Shown here piece after piece: positions 15,636 to 24,613 of a DNA stretch of 64,000 nt. Location: positions 7,947,001 through 8,011,000 of the forward strand of contig NZ_LT629693.1 of the NCBI RefSeq assembly GCF_900099825.1, given 5' to 3'. The position numbers and the translations under genes were made by a program. This DNA is from Bradyrhizobium ottawaense. GTDB lineage: Bacteria > Pseudomonadota > Alphaproteobacteria > Rhizobiales > Xanthobacteraceae. The notes under the pieces are model-generated. The model worked only from the letters and a program-made list of their open reading frames with translations. It was not told the origin of the DNA and searched no databases. Each line of letters begins with the position of its first letter. Position 1 is the first letter of the stretch.

Positions 15636-17537
15636 TTACAGGAACCCGATCGAAATCCACGGGAAGATCGCCACGATAATCAGGCCGACCATCAGTGCCA
15701 GCAGATAGCCCCAGATTGGCCGGATTCCCTCGGCCGGATCGACCTTTCCGATGGCGCAGGCCGCATAGTAGCCGACGCCGAACGGCGGCGCGAACAATCC
15801 GATTCCCATCGCGAGGATGATGATCATCGCATAATGAACCTCATGCACGCCGACGGCGCGCGCGATCGGGAACAATAGCGGCCCGAACAGCACGATCGCC
15901 GGAATGCCTTCGAGCACGCTGCCGAGCACGACGAACGCCACGATCGACACCGCGATAAAGGTCGCCGAACCGCCGGGCAGGCCGGTCATGGCTGATGCCA
16001 GCGCCCGCGAAAAGCCGGACTGCGTGAGGCCCCAGGCCATGCCGGTGGCGCAGCCGATGATCAGCAGGATCGCGCCCGACAGGCACGCGGTCTCGATCAA
16101 CATGGGCACGATCCGCCGCCAGTCGAACTTGCGGTAGATCAAAAGACCGTAGACCAGGAAGCCGACGATGAAGGCATAGACGATGCCGATGGTGGAGACT
16201 TCGGTCGCGGTCGCGATGCCCTCGACCACGGCATAGCGGATCACGAACGGCAGCGCGATCGCAGGCAGGGCGATGACGAACGCGCGGCCGATCTCACGGC
16301 CGCTCGCCCGGGTCACATGCTGCAGGTCTTCGCCACGATAGCGCCACCACACCAGCGCCGACAGCGTGATCGCCAGCACCACGCCCGGCAACAGCCCGCC
16401 GGTGAACAAAGCGGCAATCGATACGCCGGTGACCGAACCGATCGTGATCAGCACGAGACTCGGCGGAATGGTTTCGGTTTGCGCGCCGGTCGCGGCGAGC
16501 AGGGCGACCAGATCGCCCGCCTTGGCGCCCCGCGCCTTCATCTCCGGAAACAGCACCGGCGCCACGGCGGCCATGTCGGCGGCCTTCGAGCCCGATATGC
16601 CCGACACCAGATACATCGCGCCGACCAGCACATAATGCAGCCCGCCACGGACATGGCCGAGCAGGCTCGCAAGGAAGCCAACCATCGCCCGCGCCATGCC
16701 GGTCATTTCGATCAGCAAGCCCAGGAACACGAACAGCGGCACCGACAGCAGGATGAGGTGGCTCATGCCCTCGTCCATGCGCCCGATCAGCACCATCAGC
16801 GGCGTGCGTGTGGTCAGCGCCAGATAGCCGTAAGTTGCAAGGCCAAATCCGAACGCGATCGGCACGCCGGCGAACACGCAGAAACCGGCGACGCCGACAA
16901 AGAAGATGATCAGGTTGATATTGCCGAGCGGCTTCAGCGTTCCCTTCAGGAGCCAGAACACGGCGATAACGGCGGCGACCGACAGGATCGCCGAGAGCAC
17001 GGTCCTGACATCCCCGGCCCGCAGCAGCCGCAGGAACGCAAACAGGCCCATCAGGCAGATGCCGACCGGCAAGGCTGCGGCACGCCAGCTATTGGCGATC
17101 TGCAGCGCCGGCGTCGTGATGAAGCTTTCCTCATAGGCATAGTCATAGGACGGCCAAACGATCATCAGCAGGAAGGCCAGCGCGGCGCAGGTGGCGACCA
17201 TGTCGACATAAGCGCGCATCGCCGGCCTGGCGCTGGCGACGATCGCCGTCATCCGCATGTGCTCGACGCGCCGGAATGCGACCGCGGAGCCCAGCATCGC
17301 CAGCCACAGGAACAGGATCGACGCCAATTCGTCCGACCAGATCAGCGGGCTGTGCAGCACGTAACGCGACACCACACCGGCAAACAGGATCACGATCTCG
17401 GCGACCACCAGAAACGCTGCCGGAATCTCCACCAGCATTCCGAGGAAATGCTCGACGGACGCCAACGCCGAACGGCGGCGAGGGGACCTTGCAGTCACCT
17501 CGCCGGGCGCGATCTCGGTCATTTCGGCATGAGCCAT
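15636..17537 (-). CDS. TRAP transporter fused permease (DctQ-DctM)
   Basis: 633 residues from ATG 17537; longer in-frame readings would run through the palindromic repeat. The first ~190 residues are a four-helix DctQ-type small permease (SRYVLHSPLIWSDELASILF, LPVGICLMGLFAFLRLL). The rest is a large DctM-type permease with a dozen membrane segments (VFAGVPIAFGFGLATYGYLA, SLVLITIGSVTGVSIAALF, GIGLFAPPFGVGYY). Together with the periplasmic receptor encoded upstream it imports an organic anion using the sodium or proton gradient. Fusion of Q and M is a known variant. A palindromic repeat separates it from the receptor gene. Confidence 0.9.
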   Translation of the reverse strand: MAHAEMTEIAPGEVTARSPRRRSALASVEHFLGMLVEIPAAFLVVAEIVILFAGVVSRYVLHSPLIWSDELASILFLWLAMLGSAVAFRRVEHMRMTAIVASARPAMRAYVDMVATCAALAFLLMIVWPSYDYAYEESFITTPALQIANSWRAAALPVGICLMGLFAFLRLLRAGDVRTVLSAILSVAAVIAVFWLLKGTLKPLGNINLIIFFVGVAGFCVFAGVPIAFGFGLATYGYLALTTRTPLMVLIGRMDEGMSHLILLSVPLFVFLGLLIEMTGMARAMVGFLASLLGHVRGGLHYVLVGAMYLVSGISGSKAADMAAVAPVLFPEMKARGAKAGDLVALLAATGAQTETIPPSLVLITIGSVTGVSIAALFTGGLLPGVVLAITLSALVWWRYRGEDLQHVTRASGREIGRAFVIALPAIALPFVIRYAVVEGIATATEVSTIGIVYAFIVGFLVYGLLIYRKFDWRRIVPMLIETACLSGAILLIIGCATGMAWGLTQSGFSRALASAMTGLPGGSATFIAVSIVAFVVLGSVLEGIPAIVLFGPLLFPIARAVGVHEVHYAMIIILAMGIGLFAPPFGVGYYAACAIGKVDPAEGIRPIWGYLLALMVGLIIVAIFPWISIGFL

Positions 17538-17554
17538 GACGGCCCCCTGCACTG

Positions 17555-17603
17555 GAGCATGATCCGGAAAAGTGGAAACCGGTTTTCCGAGAAGATCATG
17601 CTC
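17555..17603. repeat. Palindromic intergenic repeat, GAGCATGATCCGGAAAAG family
   Basis: A 49-bp imperfect palindrome with outer arms GAGCATGATC / GATCATGCTC and inner arms CGGAAAA..AAACCGG / TTTTCCG. It sits between the TRAP receptor and permease genes. This element is one I recall as highly repeated in Bradyrhizobium, Rhodopseudomonas and other Rhizobiales. Inside the presumed operon it may lower permease expression relative to the receptor. Confidence 0.8.
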
Positions 17604-17613
17604 AATTAAAAGA

Positions 17614-18633
17614 TCAGGACAGTTTGCCGACCGACTTTTCCAGGATTTCCCAGGCCTTGTCGCCGTACTTGCCCTTCCATTCCGCATAGAAGCCGGCCGA
17701 GCGGAGTTTCTCGCGGAACGGCGCCACATCGGGCTGGTTGAAGACCAGACCCTTGCCGGCCAGTTCTTCCCGGACGGTGATGTTGAGCTTTTCAGTGTCG
17801 GCGCGCTCCTTGACCGCGGCGGCGTTGACGTTCTTGGCCACGATAGCCTTGATGTCGTCGGGCAACGCCGCCCAGGCTTTGCGGTTCATCAGGAACCAGA
17901 AGCCGTCCCACATGTGGTTGGTCATCGAGCAGTATTTCTGCACTTCGTACAGCTTCGCCGTGGAGATCAGCGCCAGCGGATTTTCCTGGCCTTCGACGAT
18001 CTTGGTCTGCAGCGCGGAGTAAACTTCGCTGAAATTGATCGATGCAGGCGAGGCGTCGAACGCCTTGAACATCGAGGTCCACAGCGGCGAAACCGGCACG
18101 CGGATCTTGAAGCCTTTGTAGTCGTCCGGCCCGTTGATCGGCTTGGTCGACGACGTCGTCTGCCGGAAGCCGTTGTCCCAGATCTTGTCCATGACCTCGA
18201 GGCCGGCCTTGTTGATCTCGCCACGCACATAGGCGCCGAGATCGCCATCCATGGCCGCCCAGACCGACGGGTAATCCTTGAACGCAAAACCGACGCCGTT
18301 GATCGAAGCCGCCGGCACCAGGGTCGCCAGAATCAGGCCCGACAACGTGAAGAACTCGATGCCGCCGGACCGGACCTGGCTCAGCATGTCGGTGTCGGAA
18401 CCGAGCTGGCTGTTCGGGAAAACCTGCATGTCGAACCGGCCATTGGTCTCGGCCTTGATCGCGGCGGCCATCTCGCGGGCGCGCGTCATGAACGGATGGG
18501 ATTCCGGAAGATTGTTGGCAAATTTGTAGGTGAATTCGGCCGTCTGGGCCCGCGCGACCATCGGTGCGCCAATGCCACCCAGAACCGCTGACGCTGCGGA
18601 TGCCTTCAGAAGCGTGCGTCGTGAAAAGCTCAT
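17614..18633 (-). CDS. TRAP transporter substrate-binding protein (DctP family)
   Basis: 339 residues from ATG 18633, with GGGAG six bases upstream; the longer in-frame reading is not supported. The N-terminus carries a twin-arginine signal (FSRRTLLKASAAS) with cleavage likely after VARA. The mature part is a DctP-type receptor (YKFANNLPESHPFMTRA, GGIEFFTLSG, DYKGFKIRVP, FSEVYSALQTKIVEGQENP, DGFWFLMNRKAW). The Arg in KIRVP is the usual carboxylate contact. Ligand unknown; the neighbouring acyl-CoA ligase suggests an organic acid destined for a CoA pathway. Confidence 0.92.
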   Translation of the reverse strand: MSFSRRTLLKASAASAVLGGIGAPMVARAQTAEFTYKFANNLPESHPFMTRAREMAAAIKAETNGRFDMQVFPNSQLGSDTDMLSQVRSGGIEFFTLSGLILATLVPAASINGVGFAFKDYPSVWAAMDGDLGAYVRGEINKAGLEVMDKIWDNGFRQTTSSTKPINGPDDYKGFKIRVPVSPLWTSMFKAFDASPASINFSEVYSALQTKIVEGQENPLALISTAKLYEVQKYCSMTNHMWDGFWFLMNRKAWAALPDDIKAIVAKNVNAAAVKERADTEKLNITVREELAGKGLVFNQPDVAPFREKLRSAGFYAEWKGKYGDKAWEILEKSVGKLS

Positions 18634-18670
18634 CTGTTTCTCCCTTGAGGCTTTTTGTTCTTGAGATGCA

Positions 18671-18700
18671 ATTCTATACGGACCTGATGCCATCAGGTCA
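18671..18700 (-). promoter_or_regulatory. Candidate promoter with overlapping palindromic operator upstream of dctP
   Basis: On the minus strand a TGACCT (-35-like) and TATAGA (-10-like) are 16 bp apart, 38 bp before the dctP start. Exactly in the spacer lies the near-perfect palindrome GACCTGATGCCATCAGGTC (18681-18699). Its size and symmetry suit a GntR/FadR-type or similar dimeric repressor. The promoter assignment is by eye. Confidence 0.45.
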
Positions 18701-18981
18701 TCAGCGATCTCGCATTCGCGTGGGCTTATTGCAGCCGACGCCAGCCACGGCAATATCGGCTTTCGGACCAAGTGACGCGTGGGAAGGCGGCGACGCGTTC
18801 GGCATGCAATGACCAAAGACTGGCATCGCGCAGGCAGATGAACCTGACAAGAGCTGGAAGGAAATCCGCCTAAATATCTGATCTAATTGTAGATATAAAT
18901 ATTCCATAATATACCTTATGCGAATTACGCATTTCGGGATGGTGGGATCGGCTCCGCCAGGTTCCGTTATTCCACCTGCTC
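18701..18981. other. Non-coding gap with AT-rich patch
   Basis: No convincing gene between the dctP promoter and the end of the enoyl-CoA hydratase remnant. Positions ~18870-18935 are conspicuously AT-rich (TAAATATCTGATC, ATATAAATATTCC, ATAATATACC) for this GC-rich genome, and could be a promoter or a remnant of transferred DNA. Small minus-strand frames here have no recognisable sequence. Confidence 0.4.
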
Positions 18982-19787
18982 CTACCGCCCCCTGAAGCGC
19001 GGCTTGCGGCGCTCCAGAAACGCGCCGACGCCTTCCTTGTGATCCTCGGACATGCTCGCCAGCGCGAACTGGTCGAGGTCCATATGGCCGGCGAGATCGT
19101 CGAGCGCATGCGCGAGCCGATTGACGGTGAGTTTGGTCATCGCGACCGACAGCGGCGGTTGGGCTGCGACCTTGCCGGCGAGCACCATTGCGGTGTCGAA
19201 CGCCTTGCCGGGATCGGCCACCTCTTCCACCAGCCCCCATCGTAGGCTTCCGCCGCCGAGATACGCTGGTCGGCCAGGATCACGGCCTGCTTGGTGCGGG
19301 CCGGTCCGATCAGGTGCAGCATGCGCGGCACGCTCTGCCAGCTCATGTTCATGCCGAGCCCGATCTCGGGCACGCGCAGGTGGGCATCACGCGCCATGAC
19401 GCGGAAATCCAGCGCCACCGCCAGCGCCACGCCGCCGCCGACGCAAAACCCCTCGATGGCGCCGATGGTGATCTGTTCCATCTCCTGCCGGGCCCGCGTC
19501 AGCCGCGGACCGAGCTTGAGATGCCGGCGCAGCGCGCCGAGGTCCATGGTCGCGCGCGACCGGCCCTCGGGGTCCTTCAGATCGAAGCCGGCGCTGAACG
19601 ATCTGGCGCCGCCCGTCAGCACCACGACCGAGGTCTCCGCGTCATCCTCAAAGCTGCGCGCGGCATCGGTCAACTGGCGCAACGCCTCCGGCGACAGGGC
19701 GTTGATGCCGTCGCCACGGTCGAAACGCACGACCGCGATGCGGCCCTCGGGCCCGAGGCCCTTCTCGATGGTCACAAACTGCGTCAA
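18982..19787 (-). pseudogene. Enoyl-CoA hydratase/isomerase family gene broken by a 1-base frameshift
   Basis: The N-terminal frame (from ATG 19787) carries the crotonase fold: FSAGFDLKDP, IEGFCVGGGVALAVALDFRV (oxyanion hole) and VPEIGLGMNMSWQSVPRML. It reads normally to AEAYDGG and then loses sense. The neighbouring frame picks up with LVEEVADPGKAFDTAMVLAG and continues to a normal family C-terminus (HKEGVGAFLERRKPRFRGR) ending at 18982. The switch is at the G5 run on the minus strand (C5 at 19233-19237); one extra G would restore a full protein of about 267 residues. It may be a true pseudogene or a sequencing slip. Confidence 0.85.
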
Positions 19788-19829
19788 GCGGGGCCTCCCT
19801 GCCCTTGTTCTTCCTGGGTCGTTTCGCGC

Positions 19830-20597
19830 TTACAAATGACCGGTGCGCTCGCGGGCGGGCCTGCCCCCGGGTACCGGAAAACGGATCGTGGTGCCAAGCG
19901 TGATCCAGTTGGCGTTCTCGCCGGTGATGTTGTGCCCGTAGATGAGATCGACCGAGAAAATCTCGTTGGGCCGGTAACGCACGCCAGTCTGGAAACGCGG
20001 CCGTACCACGCTTGGCGTATCCGACTGGCCGGCTTGGCCGTAGCCCTCGATGGTCCACTGCAAGGTGTCGGTGAATTTCCAGTCGAAGCCGATCCCGTAG
20101 GTGAAATAATGCCGGTCAACGGTGCGGTCCCACAGCCAGCCGCCATTGAGATTGATGCGCGTGACCTCGGACAACCGGAACGTCGCCGGGATCGTCGCAA
20201 ACACAGTCTGGTTTTGCCCGGTCAAGGCATCGAACTGACCGCCGGCCGAAAACGAAAACCCGAGCTTGCCGACGCCCGTCGGCTCCAGGTTCATCTTGGC
20301 CTTCGGCGCGAATGTGGTGCTCCAGTCGCCGCCGCTGCGCGCTTCGTTGCTGAGCATGCTCAGTTCGACCGGCTTGAGCTTGAACGGATCGACCACGCAG
20401 GACGGGTTGGCGACCATCGAGAAATCGGTGTTGGTCGCGGCCTGCATCCAGCTCTCGACCTTGCAGGATCCGGTCTCGGAAATATCGGCGGCATCCACCG
20501 CATAGGCGCCGTTGGCGGCCCGCGCGGCTCCGGCCGGAAGTCCAGTCAAAATGATCGCAGCCGCTGCAATTCTGATATGCCCTGCCCTGATGCCCAT
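19830..20597 (-). CDS. Exported hypothetical protein, outer-membrane-barrel-like
   Basis: 255 residues. A clear Sec signal (IRIAAAAIILTGLPAGAARA, cleavage near residue 28) is followed by alternating polar/aromatic strands: GKLGFSFSAGGQFDAL, VFATIPATFRLSEVTRINLNGG, RHYFTYGIGFDWKFTDTLQWTIEGYGQ, FQTGVRYRPNEIFSVDLIYGHN. These suggest an outer-membrane beta-barrel of eight or more strands. Two Cys near residues 45 and 67 could form a disulfide. It is divergent from the nitrile hydratase operon by 62 bp. I do not know a named family for it. Confidence 0.6.
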   Translation of the reverse strand: MGIRAGHIRIAAAAIILTGLPAGAARAANGAYAVDAADISETGSCKVESWMQAATNTDFSMVANPSCVVDPFKLKPVELSMLSNEARSGGDWSTTFAPKAKMNLEPTGVGKLGFSFSAGGQFDALTGQNQTVFATIPATFRLSEVTRINLNGGWLWDRTVDRHYFTYGIGFDWKFTDTLQWTIEGYGQAGQSDTPSVVRPRFQTGVRYRPNEIFSVDLIYGHNITGENANWITLGTTIRFPVPGGRPARERTGHL

Positions 20598-20659
20598 AGC
20601 GGAAACCTAACAGAGTCTTCGCCTCGACATAGCCGGGATTTTGCGACTATCCTTGCGGC

Positions 20660-21295
20660 ATGAGCAACCATGATCACGACCATCACCACCACGATCACGA
20701 CCATTCGGAATTGTCGGAGACCGAGTTGCGCGTTCGCGCGCTGGAGACGATCCTGACCGAGAAAGGTTACGTCGAGCCGGCGGCGCTCGATGCCATCATC
20801 CAGGCTTATGAGACCAAGATCGGCCCGCACAACGGCGCGCGTGTCGTCGCCAAGGCCTGGACCGATCCTGCCTTCAAACAGGCGCTGCTGGATGACGCCA
20901 CCAAGGCCATCGGCACGCTCGGTCATGTCAGCCGGGTCGGCGACCATCTCGTCGCCGTCGAGAACACGCCACAACGCCACAACATGGTCGTGTGCACGCT
21001 GTGCTCCTGTTACCCCTGGGAAATGCTGGGACTGCCCCCCGTCTGGTACAAGGCGGCTCCCTATCGGTCTCGCGCGGTCAAGGACCCGCGCGGTGTGCTC
21101 GCCGACTTTGGCGTCAGCCTGCCGAAGGAAATCGAGATCCGCGTTTGGGATTCAACCGCCGAGACACGTTTCCTGGTGCTGCCGATGCGCCCGCCAGGTA
21201 CCGAGGGTTGGAGCGAGGCTCAGTTAGCCGAGCTTGTGACGCGCGATTCGATGATCGGCACCGGCCTTCCAACAACGCCGGGCGCGCCGTCATGA
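20660..21295 (+). CDS. nthA: Nitrile hydratase alpha subunit, cobalt type
   Basis: 211 residues. The metal site [17 protein letters not shown] has Thr in the C-T-L-C-S-C loop, which marks the non-corrin cobalt enzyme (iron enzymes have Ser). In active enzymes the two later Cys are oxidised to sulfinate and sulfenate. The enzyme hydrates nitriles to amides in the cytoplasm. The N-terminus is strikingly His/Asp-rich ([13 protein letters not shown]), unlike the short plain N-termini usual in the family, and may bind or store cobalt. The stop overlaps the beta subunit start (ATGA). Alpha-beta-accessory order is that of cobalt-type operons. Confidence 0.95.
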   Translation: MSNHDHDHHHHDHDHSELSETELRVRALETILTEKGYVEPAALDAIIQAYETKIGPHNGARVVAKAWTDPAFKQALLDDATKAIGTLGHVSRVGDHLVAVENTPQRHNMVVCTLCSCYPWEMLGLPPVWYKAAPYRSRAVKDPRGVLADFGVSLPKEIEIRVWDSTAETRFLVLPMRPPGTEGWSEAQLAELVTRDSMIGTGLPTTPGAPS

Positions 21296-21951
21296 ATGGC
21301 GTGCACGACATGGGCGGCATGGACGGCTTCGGCAAGGTCGAGCCGGAGCCGAACGAGCCGATGTTTCATGCGGCATGGGAAGCGCGCGTGATGGCCATGG
21401 TCCGTGCGATGGGCGCGGCCGGCGCATACAACATCGATACGTCGCGCTTTTACCGGGAGATGCTGCGGCCGGACGTCTATCTCGGCAGTTCCTATTACAA
21501 GAAGTGGTTCCTTGGGCTTGAAGACCTTCTCTTCGACAAGGGCTTCATCTCCGCCGAGGATGTCGCTGCCGGGCATGCGGTCCAACCGCCGAAGCCGCTC
21601 AAACGCGGCAAGTTCGGGATCGACGATGTCGAGCGCGTCATGGTGCGCGGAAAATTCGGCCGTGCTGCGCCGGCCCCGGCGAAGTTCAAGCCCGGCGATC
21701 GCGTGCGCGCCCGGAACATTCACCCCGCCACCCATACAAGGCTGCCGCGCTACGTACGCGGCCACGTCGGCGTGATCGAGCGCGACCATGGCTGTCATGT
21801 ATTCCCGGATACGGCCGCCACCGAATCCGGCGAGAATCCGCAATGGCTCTACACGGTCGTATTCGACAGCGTCGAATTGTGGGGCCCGGATGCCGACCCG
21901 ACGCTAAAAATATCCATCGACGCATTCGAGCCTTATCTGGAGCGGGCGTGA
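21292..21951 (+). CDS. nthB: Nitrile hydratase beta subunit
   Basis: 219 residues from ATG 21292. It starts with the family signature [16 protein letters not shown] and has [23 protein letters not shown] and the C-terminal SH3-like barrel ([35 protein letters not shown]). The beta subunit shapes the active-site pocket with the alpha subunit in a heterotetramer. It overlaps nthA by four bases and the accessory gene by one base. No amidase gene follows, so any amide product must be handled elsewhere. Confidence 0.96.
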   Translation: MNGVHDMGGMDGFGKVEPEPNEPMFHAAWEARVMAMVRAMGAAGAYNIDTSRFYREMLRPDVYLGSSYYKKWFLGLEDLLFDKGFISAEDVAAGHAVQPPKPLKRGKFGIDDVERVMVRGKFGRAAPAPAKFKPGDRVRARNIHPATHTRLPRYVRGHVGVIERDHGCHVFPDTAATESGENPQWLYTVVFDSVELWGPDADPTLKISIDAFEPYLERA

Positions 21952-22328
21952 TGGTGGCCGCAGCGGCGCGCGCAACGGACGCTGTGCCGGGTATTCCCCG
22001 TGACGAGGACGGCCCCGTGTTCCGTGAGCCTTGGGAGGCGCACGCCTTCGCCATGGCGCTGACCCTGCATGACCGCGGCGTGTTTACCTGGACGGAATGG
22101 GCCGCAGCGCTCGCCGCCGAAATCAAGCGCGCGCAGGCCAACGGCGATCCCGACACCGGTGAGACCTACTACCGGCATTGGCTGGCGACGCTGGAAAATC
22201 TGGTGGCCGAAAAGGGTGTTGCAACATCCGAAACGTTGCATCGCTACCGCGACGCCTGGGACCACGCCGCCGACCGCACGCCGCACGGTGCGCCGATCGA
22301 ACTGACGCCACAGGATTTCGGCGCTTAA
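21951..22328 (+). CDS. Nitrile hydratase accessory protein (activator / alpha-subunit swapping type)
   Basis: 125 residues. The sequence ([56 protein letters not shown]) resembles the N-terminal half of the beta subunit, as do the P14K/NhlE-type activators that deliver cobalt-loaded alpha subunit in a swapping mechanism. It is the third gene of the nthA-nthB run, starting in the last base of nthB. Its 3' end overlaps the convergent queC gene by four bases. Function follows from family and position. Confidence 0.85.
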   Translation: MVAAAARATDAVPGIPRDEDGPVFREPWEAHAFAMALTLHDRGVFTWTEWAAALAAEIKRAQANGDPDTGETYYRHWLATLENLVAEKGVATSETLHRYRDAWDHAADRTPHGAPIELTPQDFGA

Positions 22329-23038
22329 GTCACGGCCACATATTCCCGCCAGCCCTTCGCGCGCAGCGCGCAGGCCGGGCATTCGCCGCAACCATAACCC
22401 CAATCGTGCTGGGCGCCGCGCTCGCCGAGGTAACAGGTGTGGGAGTGTTCGCGGATCAGATCGACCAGCCCTGCCCCGCCGAGGTCATGCGCGAGTTTCC
22501 AGGTCGAGGCCTTGTCCAGCCACATCAGCGGCGTGTGCAGTTCGAAGTTTTTGGCCATGCCGAGGTTGAGCGCGGACTGCAGCGCCTTGATGGTCTCATC
22601 GCGGCAATCCGGATAGCCGGAGTAATCGGTCTCGCACATGCCGCCGATGATGTGACGGATGCCGCGCCGGTACGCCAGCGCCGCGGCGAAGGTGAGAAAC
22701 ACCAGGTTGCGGCCAGGCACGAACGTATTGGGCAGACCATCCGCGCCCATCGTGATCGCGACATCGCGGGTCAGCGCGGTATCGGAAATTTCGGCCAGCG
22801 TTGGAATCTCCAGCGTATGGTTCTCGCCGAGTTTTGTCGCCCAATCCGGCCGTAGCGCTTTGATGCCCGACAGCAGCCGGTCGCGGCACGCAAGTTCGAT
22901 GGCGTGGCGCTGGCCGTAGCTGAAGCCGATCATTTCGACGCGCGCAAAGCGCTGCAACGCCCAGGCAAGGCAGGTGGTGGAATCCTGGCCGCCGGAAAAC
23001 AGCACCAGCGCGGTTTCGGAATTGGATTGATCGCTCAT
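22325..23038 (-). CDS. queC: 7-cyano-7-deazaguanine synthase
   Basis: 237 residues. The PP-loop [16 protein letters not shown] binds ATP, and [21 protein letters not shown] and [16 protein letters not shown] are strict QueC motifs. Four zinc Cys lie in the C-terminal [21 protein letters not shown]. It converts 7-carboxy-7-deazaguanine to preQ0 in queuosine biosynthesis. No other que gene is adjacent. The gene is convergent with the nitrile hydratase operon and divergent from a membrane-protein gene. Confidence 0.96.
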   Translation of the reverse strand: MSDQSNSETALVLFSGGQDSTTCLAWALQRFARVEMIGFSYGQRHAIELACRDRLLSGIKALRPDWATKLGENHTLEIPTLAEISDTALTRDVAITMGADGLPNTFVPGRNLVFLTFAAALAYRRGIRHIIGGMCETDYSGYPDCRDETIKALQSALNLGMAKNFELHTPLMWLDKASTWKLAHDLGGAGLVDLIREHSHTCYLGERGAQHDWGYGCGECPACALRAKGWREYVAVT

Positions 23039-23157
23039 GGTGCCCTTGGCCGACGCGCTTGTTCAGTAGGTCTTGTCAATGTGAACTGCATCACGGAGTT
23101 GGCACAAACATCAGGCTATTTCTAGCGGCAAGCGTCGCCAACAATGGATTTTCTGTC

Positions 23158-23682
23158 ATGGGCTATTTTGACGGTCTCGCCAGCGGCAGTTTCAAGACAT
23201 CCCAGGATGGCCGCAGGTTATTCTTTCCCTGGGGTGTCCTCGGCAGCGGGTACGCCATCGCCTCGGAGCAAGACTATCAGCGTCTGCGACAGCACGTGAA
23301 AGCCTACACGGTGGTCACGCTGGTGGCGGTCATCGCCTCCGGCATCTACGAACCCTATCTCGCGCCCCTTGCGGCGGCAGCGCTGCTCGTCTGCTTCTAC
23401 CTCGCCTGGATGTGGCGCGTGCTGCCGCGCCTGCAGCGATCCGGCGAAAGATTGTCCCTGCAGGAAAGCATGACGTCGCAGGCACAGGCCCACAGCGCCG
23501 TGGTGTTATGGTTGCTGGCAATCGCTTCTATCGTATTCGTCGTGACCGGCGTCGTGATGTTGGTGTTCGATCCCGGCAGCCGGCTTACCGCCCTCGCCTG
23601 CATCGTCTTTTTCGGACTTTGCGCGGCGAAGATTGCGCGCTTGCTCGCGCTGCGGCACCGCCCGGCGGCCCCGCAACTGTAG
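23158..23682 (+). CDS. Hypothetical membrane protein with four predicted helices
   Basis: 174 residues from ATG 23158; further upstream in-frame codons lack a ribosome site. A soluble N-terminal start (GYFDGLASGSFKTSQDGRRLFFPWGVLGSGY) precedes helices at about residues 48-62, 66-85, 113-135 and 140-158, with basic loops. The motif DGRRLFFPWGVLGSGY recurs, to my memory, in a small family of uncharacterised proteobacterial membrane proteins. No catalytic motif seen. Monocistronic between divergent queC and mazG. Confidence 0.65.
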   Translation: MGYFDGLASGSFKTSQDGRRLFFPWGVLGSGYAIASEQDYQRLRQHVKAYTVVTLVAVIASGIYEPYLAPLAAAALLVCFYLAWMWRVLPRLQRSGERLSLQESMTSQAQAHSAVVLWLLAIASIVFVVTGVVMLVFDPGSRLTALACIVFFGLCAAKIARLLALRHRPAAPQL

Positions 23683-23782
23683 CCGGGCCAACCGGTGGAA
23701 ATCGTGGCCATTTCGGCTCGTTTTGCTGGGATCGGCGGACCGATTGCGGCATAAAGCCCGAACCTCGAAAGTTCGGTGCCGC

Positions 23783-24613
23783 ATGACCCCTTCCCGCGAT
23801 ATTTCAAGACTGCTCGAAATCATGGCGGCGCTGCGGACGCCGGTGACCGGATGCCCGTGGGACCTCGAACAGGATTTCGCGACGATCGCGCCCTACACCA
23901 TCGAGGAGGCCTATGAGGTCGTCGATGCCATCGCGCGCGGCGACCTCGACGATCTCAAGGACGAGCTCGGTGATCTCTTGTTGCAGGTAGTGTTCCACGC
24001 CCGGATGGCGGAGGAGCAGAACGCCTTTGCGTTCGGCGATGTGGTCGAAGCCATTTCGCGAAAGATGATCCGGCGGCATCCGCATGTCTTCGCCGACGAG
24101 AACGGGCATTTGACGCCCTCCCATGTCAAGGAAGCCTGGGACCGCATCAAGGCCGAAGAGAAAGCCGAGCGCGCCGCGCGCCGGCCGCAGCAGCCCGCCG
24201 AACACAAGTCGCTGCTGTCAGGCGTCAAGGCCGGCCAGCCGGCGCTGATCCGCGCGATGGAATTGCAGCGCAAGGCATCAACCGTCGGCTTCGACTGGAA
24301 CGACCCGCGCGCGGTGCTGCACAAGATTCGCGAGGAGGCCGACGAGATCGAGGCCGCGCTCGACGGCGGCGATGCCGAGGAACTCGCGGCCGAAACCGGC
24401 GATCTCCTGTTCGCGCTGGTCAATCTGGCGCGCCATGTCGGCGCCGATCCGGAAGCGGCGCTGCGCGGCACCAACGCCAAATTCGAACGCCGTTTCGGCT
24501 ATATCGAGCGCGCCCTGGAAGCCAAAGGCCGTTCGCTCGAAAGCGCGTCGCTGACCGAAATGGATGCGTTGTGGAATGAGGCGAAGGGTGCAGAGCGCAG
24601 GCAGCGACTATAA
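23783..24613 (+). CDS. mazG: Nucleoside triphosphate pyrophosphohydrolase
   Basis: 276 residues from ATG 23783. Two MazG repeats are present: the first with LRTPVTGCPWDLEQDFATI, EEAYEVVDAI and KDELGDLLLQVVFHA (EExxE/ExxD metal sites), the second with HKIREEADEIEAAL and AAETGDLLFALVNLAR. It hydrolyses (d)NTPs to NMPs and pyrophosphate, cleaning abnormal nucleotides and modulating ppGpp-linked starvation responses. Convergent with mgtE, overlapping by six bases. Confidence 0.95.
   Translation: MTPSRDISRLLEIMAALRTPVTGCPWDLEQDFATIAPYTIEEAYEVVDAIARGDLDDLKDELGDLLLQVVFHARMAEEQNAFAFGDVVEAISRKMIRRHPHVFADENGHLTPSHVKEAWDRIKAEEKAERAARRPQQPAEHKSLLSGVKAGQPALIRAMELQRKASTVGFDWNDPRAVLHKIREEADEIEAALDGGDAEELAAETGDLLFALVNLARHVGADPEAALRGTNAKFERRFGYIERALEAKGRSLESASLTEMDALWNEAKGAERRQRL

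Noticed and set aside
17538..17729. Upstream extension of the TRAP permease through the palindromic repeat
   Set aside because: The sequence there is the dispersed repeat and dctP 3' coding region read in another frame.
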